A DNA stretch of 64,000 bases, from contig NZ_OY782757.1 in NCBI RefSeq assembly GCF_963678185.1, forward strand, positions 3,614,501-3,678,500, written 5' to 3'. The DNA is from an uncultured Tolumonas sp. Lineage in GTDB: Bacteria > Pseudomonadota > Gammaproteobacteria > Enterobacterales > Aeromonadaceae. Position 1 is the stretch's first letter. Every line of letters starts with the position of its first letter. The position numbers and the translations under genes are program-made. The notes beneath the pieces were generated by a model, which ran no database searches, was not told where the DNA came from, and saw only the letters and a list, made by a program, of their open reading frames with translations. Positions 56,690 through 64,000 of this stretch are shown here, in pieces.

Positions 56690-57488
56690 ACTCAGCCCAG
56701 ATCGGTGCATGATCAGACGGTTTTTCCATACCGCGGATCTGGTAATCAATACCGGTATGCTGTAAACGTTGTTGCAATATTGGGGTGGCAAGCAACAGAT
56801 CGATCCGCAACCCGCGATTATCATCAAAACCACGGCTACGATAATCGAACCATGAGAAATGCTCATTAGACTCAGGGTTTTGGCTGCGCCAGGTATCTAC
56901 AAAGCCCCAAGCCAATAACTCATTGAGCCACTCTCTTTCTTCAGGCAAGAAAGAGCATTTCCCTGTTTGTAACCAGCGTTTACGGTTAGCTTCACCAATA
57001 CCGATATCAAGGTCAGTTGAAGAAATATTCATATCACCCATGATTACGATATCTTCGTCAGGATGATGGTTTTGTTGTAAATAACTCAGCAGATCACGGT
57101 AAAATTTCTGTTTTGCAGGGAATTTAGTCGGATGATCGCGAGATTCGCCTTGTGGAAAATAACCATTAAACACCGTTAATAAACGGCCATTTTCTTGCTG
57201 AAATTGTCCGATTATTAATCGCCGTTGTGCTTCATCATCATCGGTAGGAAAACCTTTGATGATCGTATCTGGCGTTTTACGGGATAATAATGCGACGCCA
57301 TAATGTGCTTTTTGGCCGTGAAAATGAACCTGATAACCGAGTTCTTCAACCAAACTACTCGGAAACATCTCATCATGAACTTTGGTTTCTTGTAAGCCAA
57401 TAATGTCAGGGTTATGTTGCTCAATAATGGCTTGTAATTGATGAGGTCTGGCTCTTAGCCCGTTGATGTTAAAAGAAATAATTTTCAT
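56682..57488 (-). CDS. xthA: Exodeoxyribonuclease III
   Basis: AP endonuclease and 3'-exonuclease of base excision repair. 268 residues of the EEP fold: [22 protein letters not shown] start, [15 protein letters not shown] with the metal-binding Glu34, [13 protein letters not shown] (about 151-163), [25 protein letters not shown] (about 209-233) and [11 protein letters not shown] at the end with catalytic Asp-His. Ends 8 bases inside the convergent DUF3857 gene. Confidence 0.95.
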   Translation of the reverse strand: MKIISFNINGLRARPHQLQAIIEQHNPDIIGLQETKVHDEMFPSSLVEELGYQVHFHGQKAHYGVALLSRKTPDTIIKGFPTDDDEAQRRLIIGQFQQENGRLLTVFNGYFPQGESRDHPTKFPAKQKFYRDLLSYLQQNHHPDEDIVIMGDMNISSTDLDIGIGEANRKRWLQTGKCSFLPEEREWLNELLAWGFVDTWRSQNPESNEHFSWFDYRSRGFDDNRGLRIDLLLATPILQQRLQHTGIDYQIRGMEKPSDHAPIWAEFI

Positions 57489-57503
57489 ATAATTTAAGTC
57501 AAC

Positions 57504-59177
57504 TCAGCGTTTTTGTGGTTTTAGCAGAGCCATAGACTCCACCTTCAATTGTTCATAACGTGCTTTCTGTGCCGGATTTAGCGGTACACCGTCCATAATC
57601 GTTAATGTTTCACTTAATTCCGTCAACAGCTCTTTTCGTGTCTGTTGTTGCTGGCATAAAGCCAATAATGCCTGTGTTTTATTCAGTGCCGCACTGGTAT
57701 TTGCCGGTGCTTTACGTTGCGCATCGCGGAAATGTTTTAATGCCATTTCCAGATCACCTTGGGTAAACGCTTTGATACCTTGTTCATTACTCAGTTGATA
57801 TTGGTTTCTGCGTTCGGTTATGACGGTATCAGTACGAATAGATTGGATACATTGGGTCAGTAACGGGTCTTTGGCTTGTTCCGGTGGCAACGATTTTTGT
57901 AATTGATCGGCAAATTCAAATTCCCCGAGCTGTAGCATCGCCAAAATGGTTTCACTTAATATCTCTGATGACATCGTTTGTGGCGCATCGAGATAATCCT
58001 GCGTTGATTTATACAGCAGTTGTTTTCCTTTCGGCAGATTGCCACGAGCCATTTGCACTCGTGCCTGGCATATATGTTCAAACGTATGAAAATCAAAATC
58101 ATGGTTTATCAAGCTGTCTCTGCAACGAGATAACGCGGTGTTGACTTGTTTTTGCAAATTGCCGATGTGGTAGGGGTCTTGGCTATTGATCGCATGCAAA
58201 ATCACACAATGAACATAGCTGCCTAATATCTGCGGATTATCATCGACGGCATAACGATGTAAATCTAGTAGTGTTGCTAATGATTGTTTTGCCCGGAAAT
58301 AGTCATGCTGACTCAAGCAATGCTCGGCGATTTGCTGATGCAGTCGGCCAGACTGTGGCGAGATACTTACTGCTCGTTCTAGGGTCGCAATAGCCTCTTC
58401 ACCTGCTCCGATAGCTAATTGTGAATGAGCAAGCCAGCGATAAGCATCAACCATGAACGGCCGTAGTTGTAGTGCGGAATGCAAATGCACAATCGCGGCA
58501 TCATGATCCCCTAATTGCTGTGTCGCGCGGCCAAGGAAAAGGCGTAACCAAGCTGATTCTCGTACCGCTAACCCCTCATTCAGGATTTTCTTAGCTTCTT
58601 GTGCTCTATTTTGCTCTAGATATATCTCAGCCATGATGCAACGGCAATAATTGGCATAACGGCTGTTTTGCGAGATGATTTTTTTGCATTCAACCAGCAC
58701 CTGTTCGGTATCAGTGGATTGAAATGCAGTGAGCATTGGTAGCAGTTGCTGTTTTCGGTTTAGTGCCCTTAGCAAACGAAGTCGAAGCTGTTCTTGCGAA
58801 AAGGGTTTCATCATGTAGTCATCAGGTTCTGATTCCAGTGCACTCAAAACCATAGAACGTGAATTATCGCCACTGATGATAAAAATAACAGAATCGACGG
58901 GGGCTAGTTTTTGTTGTTTCAGATAGTCCATAAGCTGGCGGCCATTTTCTCCATGGCCGAGGTTATAATCGATTAGGTAAATATCGAATTGTTCTTTCTG
59001 GAAACGCTTACGGCTTTCTTCAGCTGAACTAAGCAATGTAATTTTGCTGAAGCCGAGGTTTTGTAGCATGGCTTTGATCAGTATTTGAAAAGAACGCTGA
59101 TCATCTATAACGACGATACGCTTTTCAAGCATGCTGAGTTGGAGGTAAGTATTGTTTTCAGATTCCGCAGATGGCAT
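57504..59177 (-). CDS. Response regulator with C-terminal TPR domain
   Basis: 557 residues from the ATG at 59177 (GGGAAG 8 bases upstream); a TTG five codons earlier is less likely. Receiver domain about 18-140: RIVVIDDQRSFQILIKAML, phospho-acceptor Asp70 in IYLIDYNLG, and Lys in YMMKPFSQEQL. From about 165 to 500 there are TPR-like helical repeats (YCRCIMAEIYLEQNRAQEAKKIL, AYRWLAHSQLAIGAGEEAIATLERAV). No DNA-binding or enzyme output domain, so it should act through protein contacts. Histidine kinase not in the window. Confidence 0.87.
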   Translation of the reverse strand: MPSAESENNTYLQLSMLEKRIVVIDDQRSFQILIKAMLQNLGFSKITLLSSAEESRKRFQKEQFDIYLIDYNLGHGENGRQLMDYLKQQKLAPVDSVIFIISGDNSRSMVLSALESEPDDYMMKPFSQEQLRLRLLRALNRKQQLLPMLTAFQSTDTEQVLVECKKIISQNSRYANYCRCIMAEIYLEQNRAQEAKKILNEGLAVRESAWLRLFLGRATQQLGDHDAAIVHLHSALQLRPFMVDAYRWLAHSQLAIGAGEEAIATLERAVSISPQSGRLHQQIAEHCLSQHDYFRAKQSLATLLDLHRYAVDDNPQILGSYVHCVILHAINSQDPYHIGNLQKQVNTALSRCRDSLINHDFDFHTFEHICQARVQMARGNLPKGKQLLYKSTQDYLDAPQTMSSEILSETILAMLQLGEFEFADQLQKSLPPEQAKDPLLTQCIQSIRTDTVITERRNQYQLSNEQGIKAFTQGDLEMALKHFRDAQRKAPANTSAALNKTQALLALCQQQQTRKELLTELSETLTIMDGVPLNPAQKARYEQLKVESMALLKPQKR

Positions 59178-59267
59178 TGAAATTCTTCCCAAATATCACT
59201 GAAGGAATAATAAGACAGTTTTTTATTCAGTGCTTGGAAAGTTATTGTGATCAGAAGAGAGTGGAGA

Positions 59268-59352
<85 letters not shown>

Positions 59353-59385
59353 ACGAGCTTTTTTTGCTATTTATTATGCACTTAA

Positions 59386-59470
59386 TGGTGGAGGGAGAAG
59401 GATTCGAACCTTCGAAGGCAGAGCCGTCAGATTTACAGTCTGATCCCTTTGGCCGCTCGGGAATCCCTCC
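59386..59470 (-). tRNA. tRNA-Tyr (GTA), upstream copy
   Basis: 85 nt with encoded CCA. Acceptor stem GGAGGGA pairs with a matching 3' arm (59390-59396), a compensated change relative to copy 1. Same anticodon GTA, variable arm and T-arm. Thirty-three bases separate the two genes, which are read in the same direction from the promoter at 59486-59513. Confidence 0.96.
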
Positions 59471-59485
59471 TCAAGTGCGGAGCGA

Positions 59486-59513
59486 ATACTACCAGAAACT
59501 TCCTGTTTGTGAA
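59486..59513 (-). promoter_or_regulatory. Promoter of the tandem tRNA-Tyr genes
   Basis: On the minus strand TTCACA (59513-59508), 16 bp, TAGTAT (59491-59486), followed by a GC-rich discriminator (TCGCTCCGC). The -10 ends 16 bp before the tRNA 5' end, the usual distance for a stable-RNA promoter. Confidence 0.7.
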
Positions 59514-59525
59514 CCCCGAAAGTGC

Positions 59526-59552
59526 TAAAGATCAGAGAAATTTCGCCGATAT
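59526..59552 (+). promoter_or_regulatory. Sigma-28 (FliA) promoter of the 172-residue gene
   Basis: TAAA (59526-59529), 15 bp, GCCGATAT (59545-59552): one mismatch from TAAA-N15-GCCGATAA, equal to the second flagellin promoter. It ends 31 bp before the start codon at 59583, a typical distance. No alternative promoter is evident. Confidence 0.75.
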
Positions 59553-59582
59553 AAGTTCAAATGCTCATTTTTCAGACTTTTT

Positions 59583-60101
59583 ATGCTTACACAAACGATC
59601 CGTGAGCACTTTTTGGTCGATGAATTACAACTCGGCCAACAACTTAATGATGCGGTGCATCAGGAACAGCGGAGTTATTTTTCGCTGTTATTGTCGATGC
59701 TATCGGCTGATGTATTAGATCGACCTGAATTTTCATCGAAAACTGAAGAACATATTCCGGCCATTGATTGGCGAAAGCGGTGGGACTTACCGCCAGCTGC
59801 TGTTTTAGATAGCAGCAACAGCTCTGCTGATGAAAGTTATTTCCGAAGTATGTTGTTACATGAAGGCGGTATTGAAGCGGTTCATTTATTTAATGCTGCA
59901 CAACCGGATCCGTTGAGCTGGCGTCAATTTGCGATCCCGGCTGATGTATGGAATGAATTACCGCCATTGCAACAAGAAAAGTTCCGTCAGCAACATCAAA
60001 TAGACTATCCGCCATTTGATGAAACGCCGGATGCGATGATGCAAGTATTGGAAGGGTTTGACTATACGCAGGAACTAACGGTGAATTATTTCTATCGCTA
60101 A
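59583..60101 (+). CDS. Uncharacterised protein, VC2046/SO_2500 family-like
   Basis: 172 residues beginning MLTQTIREHFLVDELQLGQQLNDAVHQEQRSYFSLLLSML. The helical N-terminal third, a Ser/Asp-rich middle (about 74-85) and a C-terminal part rich in Tyr/Phe (DYPPFDETPDAMMQVLEGFDYTQELTVNYFYR) are visible; no signal or membrane segment. I believe it belongs to the VC2046/SO_2500 family of marine gammaproteobacteria, from memory. Function unknown. Its own sigma-28-like promoter suggests membership of the flagellar late regulon. Ribosome site is poor. Confidence 0.6.
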   Translation: MLTQTIREHFLVDELQLGQQLNDAVHQEQRSYFSLLLSMLSADVLDRPEFSSKTEEHIPAIDWRKRWDLPPAAVLDSSNSSADESYFRSMLLHEGGIEAVHLFNAAQPDPLSWRQFAIPADVWNELPPLQQEKFRQQHQIDYPPFDETPDAMMQVLEGFDYTQELTVNYFYR

Positions 60102-60129
60102 GCTATGCGCTTATGCTGGTCGAGATAAT

Positions 60130-60165
60130 CATTGGCCACAATGCTTGAGGGCAATGTGGCCAATG
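60130..60165. terminator. Long hairpin between convergent genes
   Basis: CATTGGCCACA (60130-60140) and TGTGGCCAATG (60155-60165) form a perfect 11-bp stem. No T-run on either side, so it is an imperfect terminator candidate or a transcript-end stabiliser for the 172-residue gene and the M32 carboxypeptidase. Confidence 0.6.
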
Positions 60166-60171
60166 GAGAAA

Positions 60172-61659
60172 TTACAACGCTTTGGTATAACGTTGTTCCA
60201 GATAACGGCGGAACCACTGCGTGTTCAATGATTCGCCGGTGGCTTGTTGAATTAATTCTTCAGTACTGAACAGGCTGGCTTTTTCCCAGATATTGGTTTT
60301 CAGCCAATTGAATATTTGTGGTAAACCATCATCAGCAGCAATCAGTTCACCAATATTACCCACATCACGCTCAATAGCTCCGGCAAATTGAGCCGCATAA
60401 ATGGCGCCTAATGTGTAACTCGGGAAATAACCAAAAGAGCCATCAGTCCAGTGAATATCCTGCATACAACCGATAGCATCATTGCCTTTGGTACTTAACC
60501 CTAGGTATTGCTGCATTTTTGTGTTCCAGACTTCAGGCAGGTCACGAACCTGAATTTTCTCTTCAATCAGCGCTTGTTCGATTTCAAAACGCATAATGAT
60601 ATGAGCTGGGTAAGTCAGTTCATCTGCATCAACACGGATAAATCCAGGCTCAATCCGGCTATAAAGCTGGATTAGGTTTTCAGCTTCCAATGCTGGTTGT
60701 TCACCAAAATGTTGTTTAATTAATGGGGCCATTTTCCGCAAAAATGCAGGATGACGAGCCAATTGCATTTCAAAAAACAGGCTCTGGCTTTCATGAATCC
60801 CCATCGAGCGGGCTTCGCCTGCCGGCTGACCACGCCACTTTCCTGGTAAACCTTGTTCGTATCGTGCGTGTCCAGTTTCATGAATGACGCCCATCAGGCT
60901 TGGCATGAAATCTTTTTCATTGTAGCGCGTGGTAATGCGCACATCTTCTGGTACACCGCCGCAAAAAGGGTGTGCACTGATATCCAGACGGCCATGATTA
61001 AAATCAAAGCCCAGCAATTTCATCGCGTGTAAGCCTAATGATTTTTGGCGAACAACTGGGAAACTGCCTTCTGGTTTGATGGGATTGTAGAGTGATTGGC
61101 GTTCACCGGCTTGACGAATGATTTGTGGCAACCAAGATTTTAGGTCAGTAAAGATACGCAGTAATTGGCTGCTACTCATTCCTGGCTCATAGAGGTCGAT
61201 CAGGCTGTCGTAGGGGGTTAGATCTAATGCGATGGAACGAATTTGTGCTGCTTCCCGAGTCAGATTTACGACCTCTTTCAGATTCGGTTCAAACCCGCTC
61301 CAGTCATTATTTTTACGTTGTTCACGCCATGCATGTTCACAACGTGAACCTGCCAGAGCTCGGGCCTGAACCAGATCGTCTGGTAATAATGCGGCATTTT
61401 GCCAGCGGCGACGCATTTCATTCAGGTTCGCCTGTTGTTCATCGGATAAGGTTTCATTTTCGGCCGCATTAAGCCAGTCCGCGAGTTCTGGAGCTGTTAA
61501 TTTTTGATGTTGTAACAAGGCGAGTTCGGCTAAAGCCGCACCACGTGCCTGATTTCCTCCATCTGGCATCATCGTGGCCTGATCCCAGCCACAAATCGCC
61601 TGCAGATGTTGCAGATGATGCAGTTGTTGAAAACGTTGTTCTAATAATTGATAAGACAT
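60172..61659 (-). CDS. M32 family carboxypeptidase (Taq type)
   Basis: Zinc metallocarboxypeptidase of the thermostable carboxypeptidase 1 family. 495 residues from the ATG at 61659 (AGGAAA upstream): zinc site GVIHETGHARYEQG with His260, Glu261 and His264, a downstream Glu in the GIHESQSLFFEMQ stretch (about 290), and ELTYPAHIIMRFEIEQALI (about 345-363). No signal peptide, so cytoplasmic. Length normal for M32. Confidence 0.93.
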   Translation of the reverse strand: MSYQLLEQRFQQLHHLQHLQAICGWDQATMMPDGGNQARGAALAELALLQHQKLTAPELADWLNAAENETLSDEQQANLNEMRRRWQNAALLPDDLVQARALAGSRCEHAWREQRKNNDWSGFEPNLKEVVNLTREAAQIRSIALDLTPYDSLIDLYEPGMSSSQLLRIFTDLKSWLPQIIRQAGERQSLYNPIKPEGSFPVVRQKSLGLHAMKLLGFDFNHGRLDISAHPFCGGVPEDVRITTRYNEKDFMPSLMGVIHETGHARYEQGLPGKWRGQPAGEARSMGIHESQSLFFEMQLARHPAFLRKMAPLIKQHFGEQPALEAENLIQLYSRIEPGFIRVDADELTYPAHIIMRFEIEQALIEEKIQVRDLPEVWNTKMQQYLGLSTKGNDAIGCMQDIHWTDGSFGYFPSYTLGAIYAAQFAGAIERDVGNIGELIAADDGLPQIFNWLKTNIWEKASLFSTEELIQQATGESLNTQWFRRYLEQRYTKAL

Positions 61660-61790
61660 GCTGTGTTTCCTGTTCACTTTCTGCAACAACAAATAATACG
61701 TGCGGTCCGCGTCATAATAACGCTCGGATCTGAGACAAACCAGAGTTTAAGTTTATTGTTTGATGAAGCAATCTCTGAGATATACGTATT

Positions 61791-62714
61791 TCATCGAGTC
61801 TGGATGTTAGATAATTTGTATCCGTTTTGCTTCAACATTTGAATTAATCCATTTGGGCCATACAGGTGCATAGCACCTACTACCATGAAATTATGCGAAT
61901 AAGTTTGCGACATAATCTTTGGCAGCCAATTTTGATTTCTTTCTTTGATTAAATGCTGTTCTAAATATTGGCGTAATTCAAGGCTGGTATCATCATCTTC
62001 CAGTAAGGCCTGAATTTTATTTCGGTCGCCTTTTTCCCATGCTTTGATGAGATCAGGTAATTCATCGTTAACTTTATTGATTTGTTTTAACGTTGCTTCG
62101 AGAAAATCGTTTTCTACGCCACCCAGTCCAGCAAGATAAGCAAGTTGTTGGTCGGGCGTTTCCAGATAATGGATGGAAACCAGTTTATCTTTGGCTAAGC
62201 CGATGAAGTATTGATCGACACCCAACGCTGCTTGATACCCCGCTTGTTGAATGGCTTGTTGTTGCAAAGTAATAGCAACAAACCAAGGTCGGAATTTAGA
62301 TAATAGGGGTTCACTTAATTGATACAGTGCAGCGGTTTGAATGGTTTTTTGGTAAAGCGGCAGGCTGAGTTGTTGAGACAATGTTGTGTCAGTTGGCAAC
62401 ATGGCATAAGAAAGCAAGCTTTGCTGACTAGTAGGGTCAGATTGATTGAGATCGGTCTCGACAATCAAATTATCTGCCTGTTGCCAGCGTTGCATAATGG
62501 CTGGCGACAAGGGATACATATCGTCATGCCCAACATGAATTGAACCTAACAGCCAGATTTTTTGCTCGCCTCGTTCTGCTAACCAAAAATCAGGCGATGA
62601 TGCTGCCAGAACTCTATCAGGTGATAAGGTGAGTAGTAATAACCCTAGCCAGCCAAAACCTTTCATTCCGGAGATCAGGGCATTACCATAGTGTAGGAAT
62701 CTATTTTTTATCAT
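61791..62714 (-). CDS. TraB/GumN family protein
   Basis: 307 residues. A hydrophobic signal-like stretch (about 17-37, GFGWLGLLLLTLSPDRVLA) is followed by the family start FWLAERGEQKIWLLGSIHVGHDDMYPLSPAIMQ with the conserved GSxHxG motif (about 55-61) and the C-terminal NFMVVGAMHLYGPNGLIQMLKQNGY, holding the second GxxHxxG-type motif. TraB/GumN (Tiki-like) proteins are probable membrane-associated metalloproteases. The start codon is uncertain: no clear ribosome site at 62714 or at the internal ATG 62666. Confidence 0.82.
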   Translation of the reverse strand: MIKNRFLHYGNALISGMKGFGWLGLLLLTLSPDRVLAASSPDFWLAERGEQKIWLLGSIHVGHDDMYPLSPAIMQRWQQADNLIVETDLNQSDPTSQQSLLSYAMLPTDTTLSQQLSLPLYQKTIQTAALYQLSEPLLSKFRPWFVAITLQQQAIQQAGYQAALGVDQYFIGLAKDKLVSIHYLETPDQQLAYLAGLGGVENDFLEATLKQINKVNDELPDLIKAWEKGDRNKIQALLEDDDTSLELRQYLEQHLIKERNQNWLPKIMSQTYSHNFMVVGAMHLYGPNGLIQMLKQNGYKLSNIQTR

Positions 62715-62725
62715 GGAGATATTTA

Positions 62726-63052
62726 ATGCCTCATATTCGATGTCGAGGAATGCAACGTGACACAGTGGTAGCCATCAGTGAAACCTTAGTTGAACAGTTA
62801 GCTGAACTAACTAAGGCGCCGGCTGCGCATTTTACTATTGAGTATATTCCGGCTGAGTTTATTGCGACACGTTTTGGTGGTCAGGCATATCCATTTATTG
62901 AGCTTTTCTGGTTTGATCGTGGACAAGAGATGCAGGATGCTGCAGCACAGCTAATCACGTCGATTGTAAAATCGAAATTGGAAATGGATGTTGCTGTTGT
63001 AGTGCAGCCTCTACAACGAACAAACTATTACGATAACGGTCAACACTATTAA
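62726..63052 (+). CDS. DUF1904 family tautomerase-like protein
   Basis: 108 residues starting MPHIRCRGM, with Pro2 exposed as in tautomerase-fold enzymes, then VVAISETLVEQLAELTKAPAAHFTIEYIPAEFI (about 15-47) and YPFIELFWFDRGQEMQDAAAQLIT (about 55-78). Matches DUF1904 as I recall it. Divergent from the TraB/GumN gene, 11 bases apart. GGAG precedes the ATG. Catalytic role unproven. Confidence 0.7.
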   Translation: MPHIRCRGMQRDTVVAISETLVEQLAELTKAPAAHFTIEYIPAEFIATRFGGQAYPFIELFWFDRGQEMQDAAAQLITSIVKSKLEMDVAVVVQPLQRTNYYDNGQHY

Positions 63053-63058
63053 TTTCCA

Positions 63059-63092
63059 AAAAATGCCGCAAATAATATTGCGGCATTTTTTA
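63059..63092. terminator. Bidirectional terminator
   Basis: AAATGCCGCAA (63061-63071) and TTGCGGCATTT (63078-63088) form an 11-bp stem with an ATAATA loop, A-run before and T-run after. Serves the DUF1904 gene and the convergent SDR. Confidence 0.93.
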
Positions 63093-63917
63093 TGCGGACC
63101 GGCAAAGAATACTGTCTAACCAACGTGTCGGTAATATTCGTCGTAACAAGGCAAATAAATGGGTAGGAAAAGTCACACCATATCGTGTTCTGGCGCGTTT
63201 GCTGCGTAGGGCATGTAATACCGGAACTAAACAGGATTCTGGTTCCAGCGTAAAAGGATTTTTAGGTGTTGGATTTTGTAAACGCTGTAATGTTTGCTGA
63301 TAAACTTTATGATGGCGACTGGTTGCTACATCAATATGTTGCTGGAATTTAATCAGTGCATTACTGCGAAATTGGCTGCGGATTGGTCCTGGCTCAATGA
63401 GACTGATCTGGATTGCTGTATCTCGTAATTCGAGTCGCAGTGTATCGGTATAACCTTCTAATGCAAATTTGCTAGCGTTATAAGCTCCACGATATTTCAT
63501 GGCTACCAAACCAAGAACTGAGCTGATTTGTATAATCCGACCGCGTTTTTGTTGCAGCATGCTAGGCAGAATTAGCCGGATTAAATGATGCCAACCAAAC
63601 AAGTTCGTATTGAACTGTTCACGTAAGGCTTGAGTTGGCAGATCTTCAAGTGCGCCTGTCTGACCATACGCGCCATTATTAATCAGTGCATATACTTGAC
63701 CGTTTGCTTCTGTTAATGCCCATTCAGCCGCGGCTTCAATACTTTGTTCATCATTCAGATCAAGTTTATATGCGCGAAGACCTGATCGTTGTAAGTGAGT
63801 TACATCATTCTCTTTTCTTGCTGTTGCTAATACCTGGTAACCCTCTTGTTGCAGACGCTGGGCTAAATGTAAACCGATGCCTGTAGAGCAACCAGTGATG
63901 AGAATGAAATCAGCCAT
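63090..63917 (-). CDS. Short-chain dehydrogenase/reductase
   Basis: 275 residues from the ATG at 63917 (AGGAAAT upstream; the ATG at 63920 is only 3 bases from it). Classical SDR: ILITGCSTGIGLHLAQ (about 5-20), NNGAYGQTGALED (about 79), Ser in QISSVLGLVAMKYRG and YNASKFALEGYTDTLR with the catalytic Y-x-x-x-K (about 150-154). The long C-terminal extension after about 210 fits the YbbO-like group. Substrate unknown. Confidence 0.87.
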   Translation of the reverse strand: MADFILITGCSTGIGLHLAQRLQQEGYQVLATARKENDVTHLQRSGLRAYKLDLNDEQSIEAAAEWALTEANGQVYALINNGAYGQTGALEDLPTQALREQFNTNLFGWHHLIRLILPSMLQQKRGRIIQISSVLGLVAMKYRGAYNASKFALEGYTDTLRLELRDTAIQISLIEPGPIRSQFRSNALIKFQQHIDVATSRHHKVYQQTLQRLQNPTPKNPFTLEPESCLVPVLHALRSKRARTRYGVTFPTHLFALLRRILPTRWLDSILCRSA

Positions 63918-63970
63918 CATATTTCCTGTTTATGATGAAAGTATTTGAACATCTTAATGTGGATCGCACA

Positions 63971-64000
63971 TAAAACAAAACCGGGAGTTTTGCTCCCGGT
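63971..64000 (-). terminator. Hairpin at the window edge
   Basis: ACCGGGAG (63980-63987) and CTCCCGGT (63993-64000) form a perfect 8-bp stem. On the minus strand it is followed by TTTTGTTTTA, so it would end a minus-strand gene beyond the window; plus-strand context is cut off. Confidence 0.75.

Overview
The window reads as the chromosome of a polar-flagellated gammaproteobacterium, most likely from the Aeromonadales (Tolumonas- or Aeromonas-like). This placement is inferred from gene order (two flagellins-flaG-fliD-fliS followed by a Maf gene; the rlmN-pilW-rodZ-ispG-hisS-yfgM-bamB-der block; grcA divergent from ung) and from protein resemblance. No search was run.

Layout. (1) 1-7.8 kb: end of a probable flgE, then a probable sigma-54 promoter and flgF-G-H-I-J-K-L, closed by a terminator. 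(2) 7.9-13.0 kb: two near-identical flagellins, each with its own sigma-28 promoter and a differently structured leader, then flaG, fliD, fliS and a small gene in the fliT position. (3) 13.0-39.6 kb: a large flagellin-glycosylation island. It holds two Maf glycosyltransferases, the whole pseudaminic acid pathway in three blocks (pseIGF on the minus strand, a pseH-like gene on the plus strand, pseCB on the minus strand), an acetyltransferase/hydrolase pair, an ACP-FabG-AMP ligase-LuxE-LuxC acyl module behind a consensus sigma-28 promoter, and a sugar-assembly block (four glycosyltransferases, UDP-galactopyranose mutase, methyltransferase, asparagine-synthase-like amidotransferase). The assembly block ends in a truncated glycosyltransferase remnant and a (TTGGTG)17 tandem repeat. 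(4) 39.7-48.8 kb: a conserved housekeeping block. (5) 48.9-64 kb: grcA/ung, a hemerythrin-domain protein, DUF3545, a polar amino-acid ABC transporter with ArgR-box-like sites, a DUF3857/transglutaminase protein, xthA, a TPR response regulator, two tandem tRNA-Tyr genes, a small gene with its own sigma-28 promoter, an M32 carboxypeptidase, a TraB/GumN protein, a DUF1904 protein and an SDR.

How the parts fit. Region 1 supplies rod, ring, hook-junction and rod-hydrolase proteins, and region 2 the filament, its cap and chaperones. Region 3 would make CMP-pseudaminic acid (PseB-C-H-G-I-F) and transfer it to flagellin through the Maf proteins. The LuxC/LuxE/ACP operon sits behind a sigma-28 promoter matching the flagellin promoters, which ties an acyl-activation and acyl-reduction module to filament assembly. 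This is the most interesting system in the window. A second unexpected sigma-28 site lies in front of the 172-residue gene at 59583, which is not known to me as a flagellar gene.

Limits: product names come from reading translated motifs and synteny. Promoters, leaders and operators are pattern matches made by eye.
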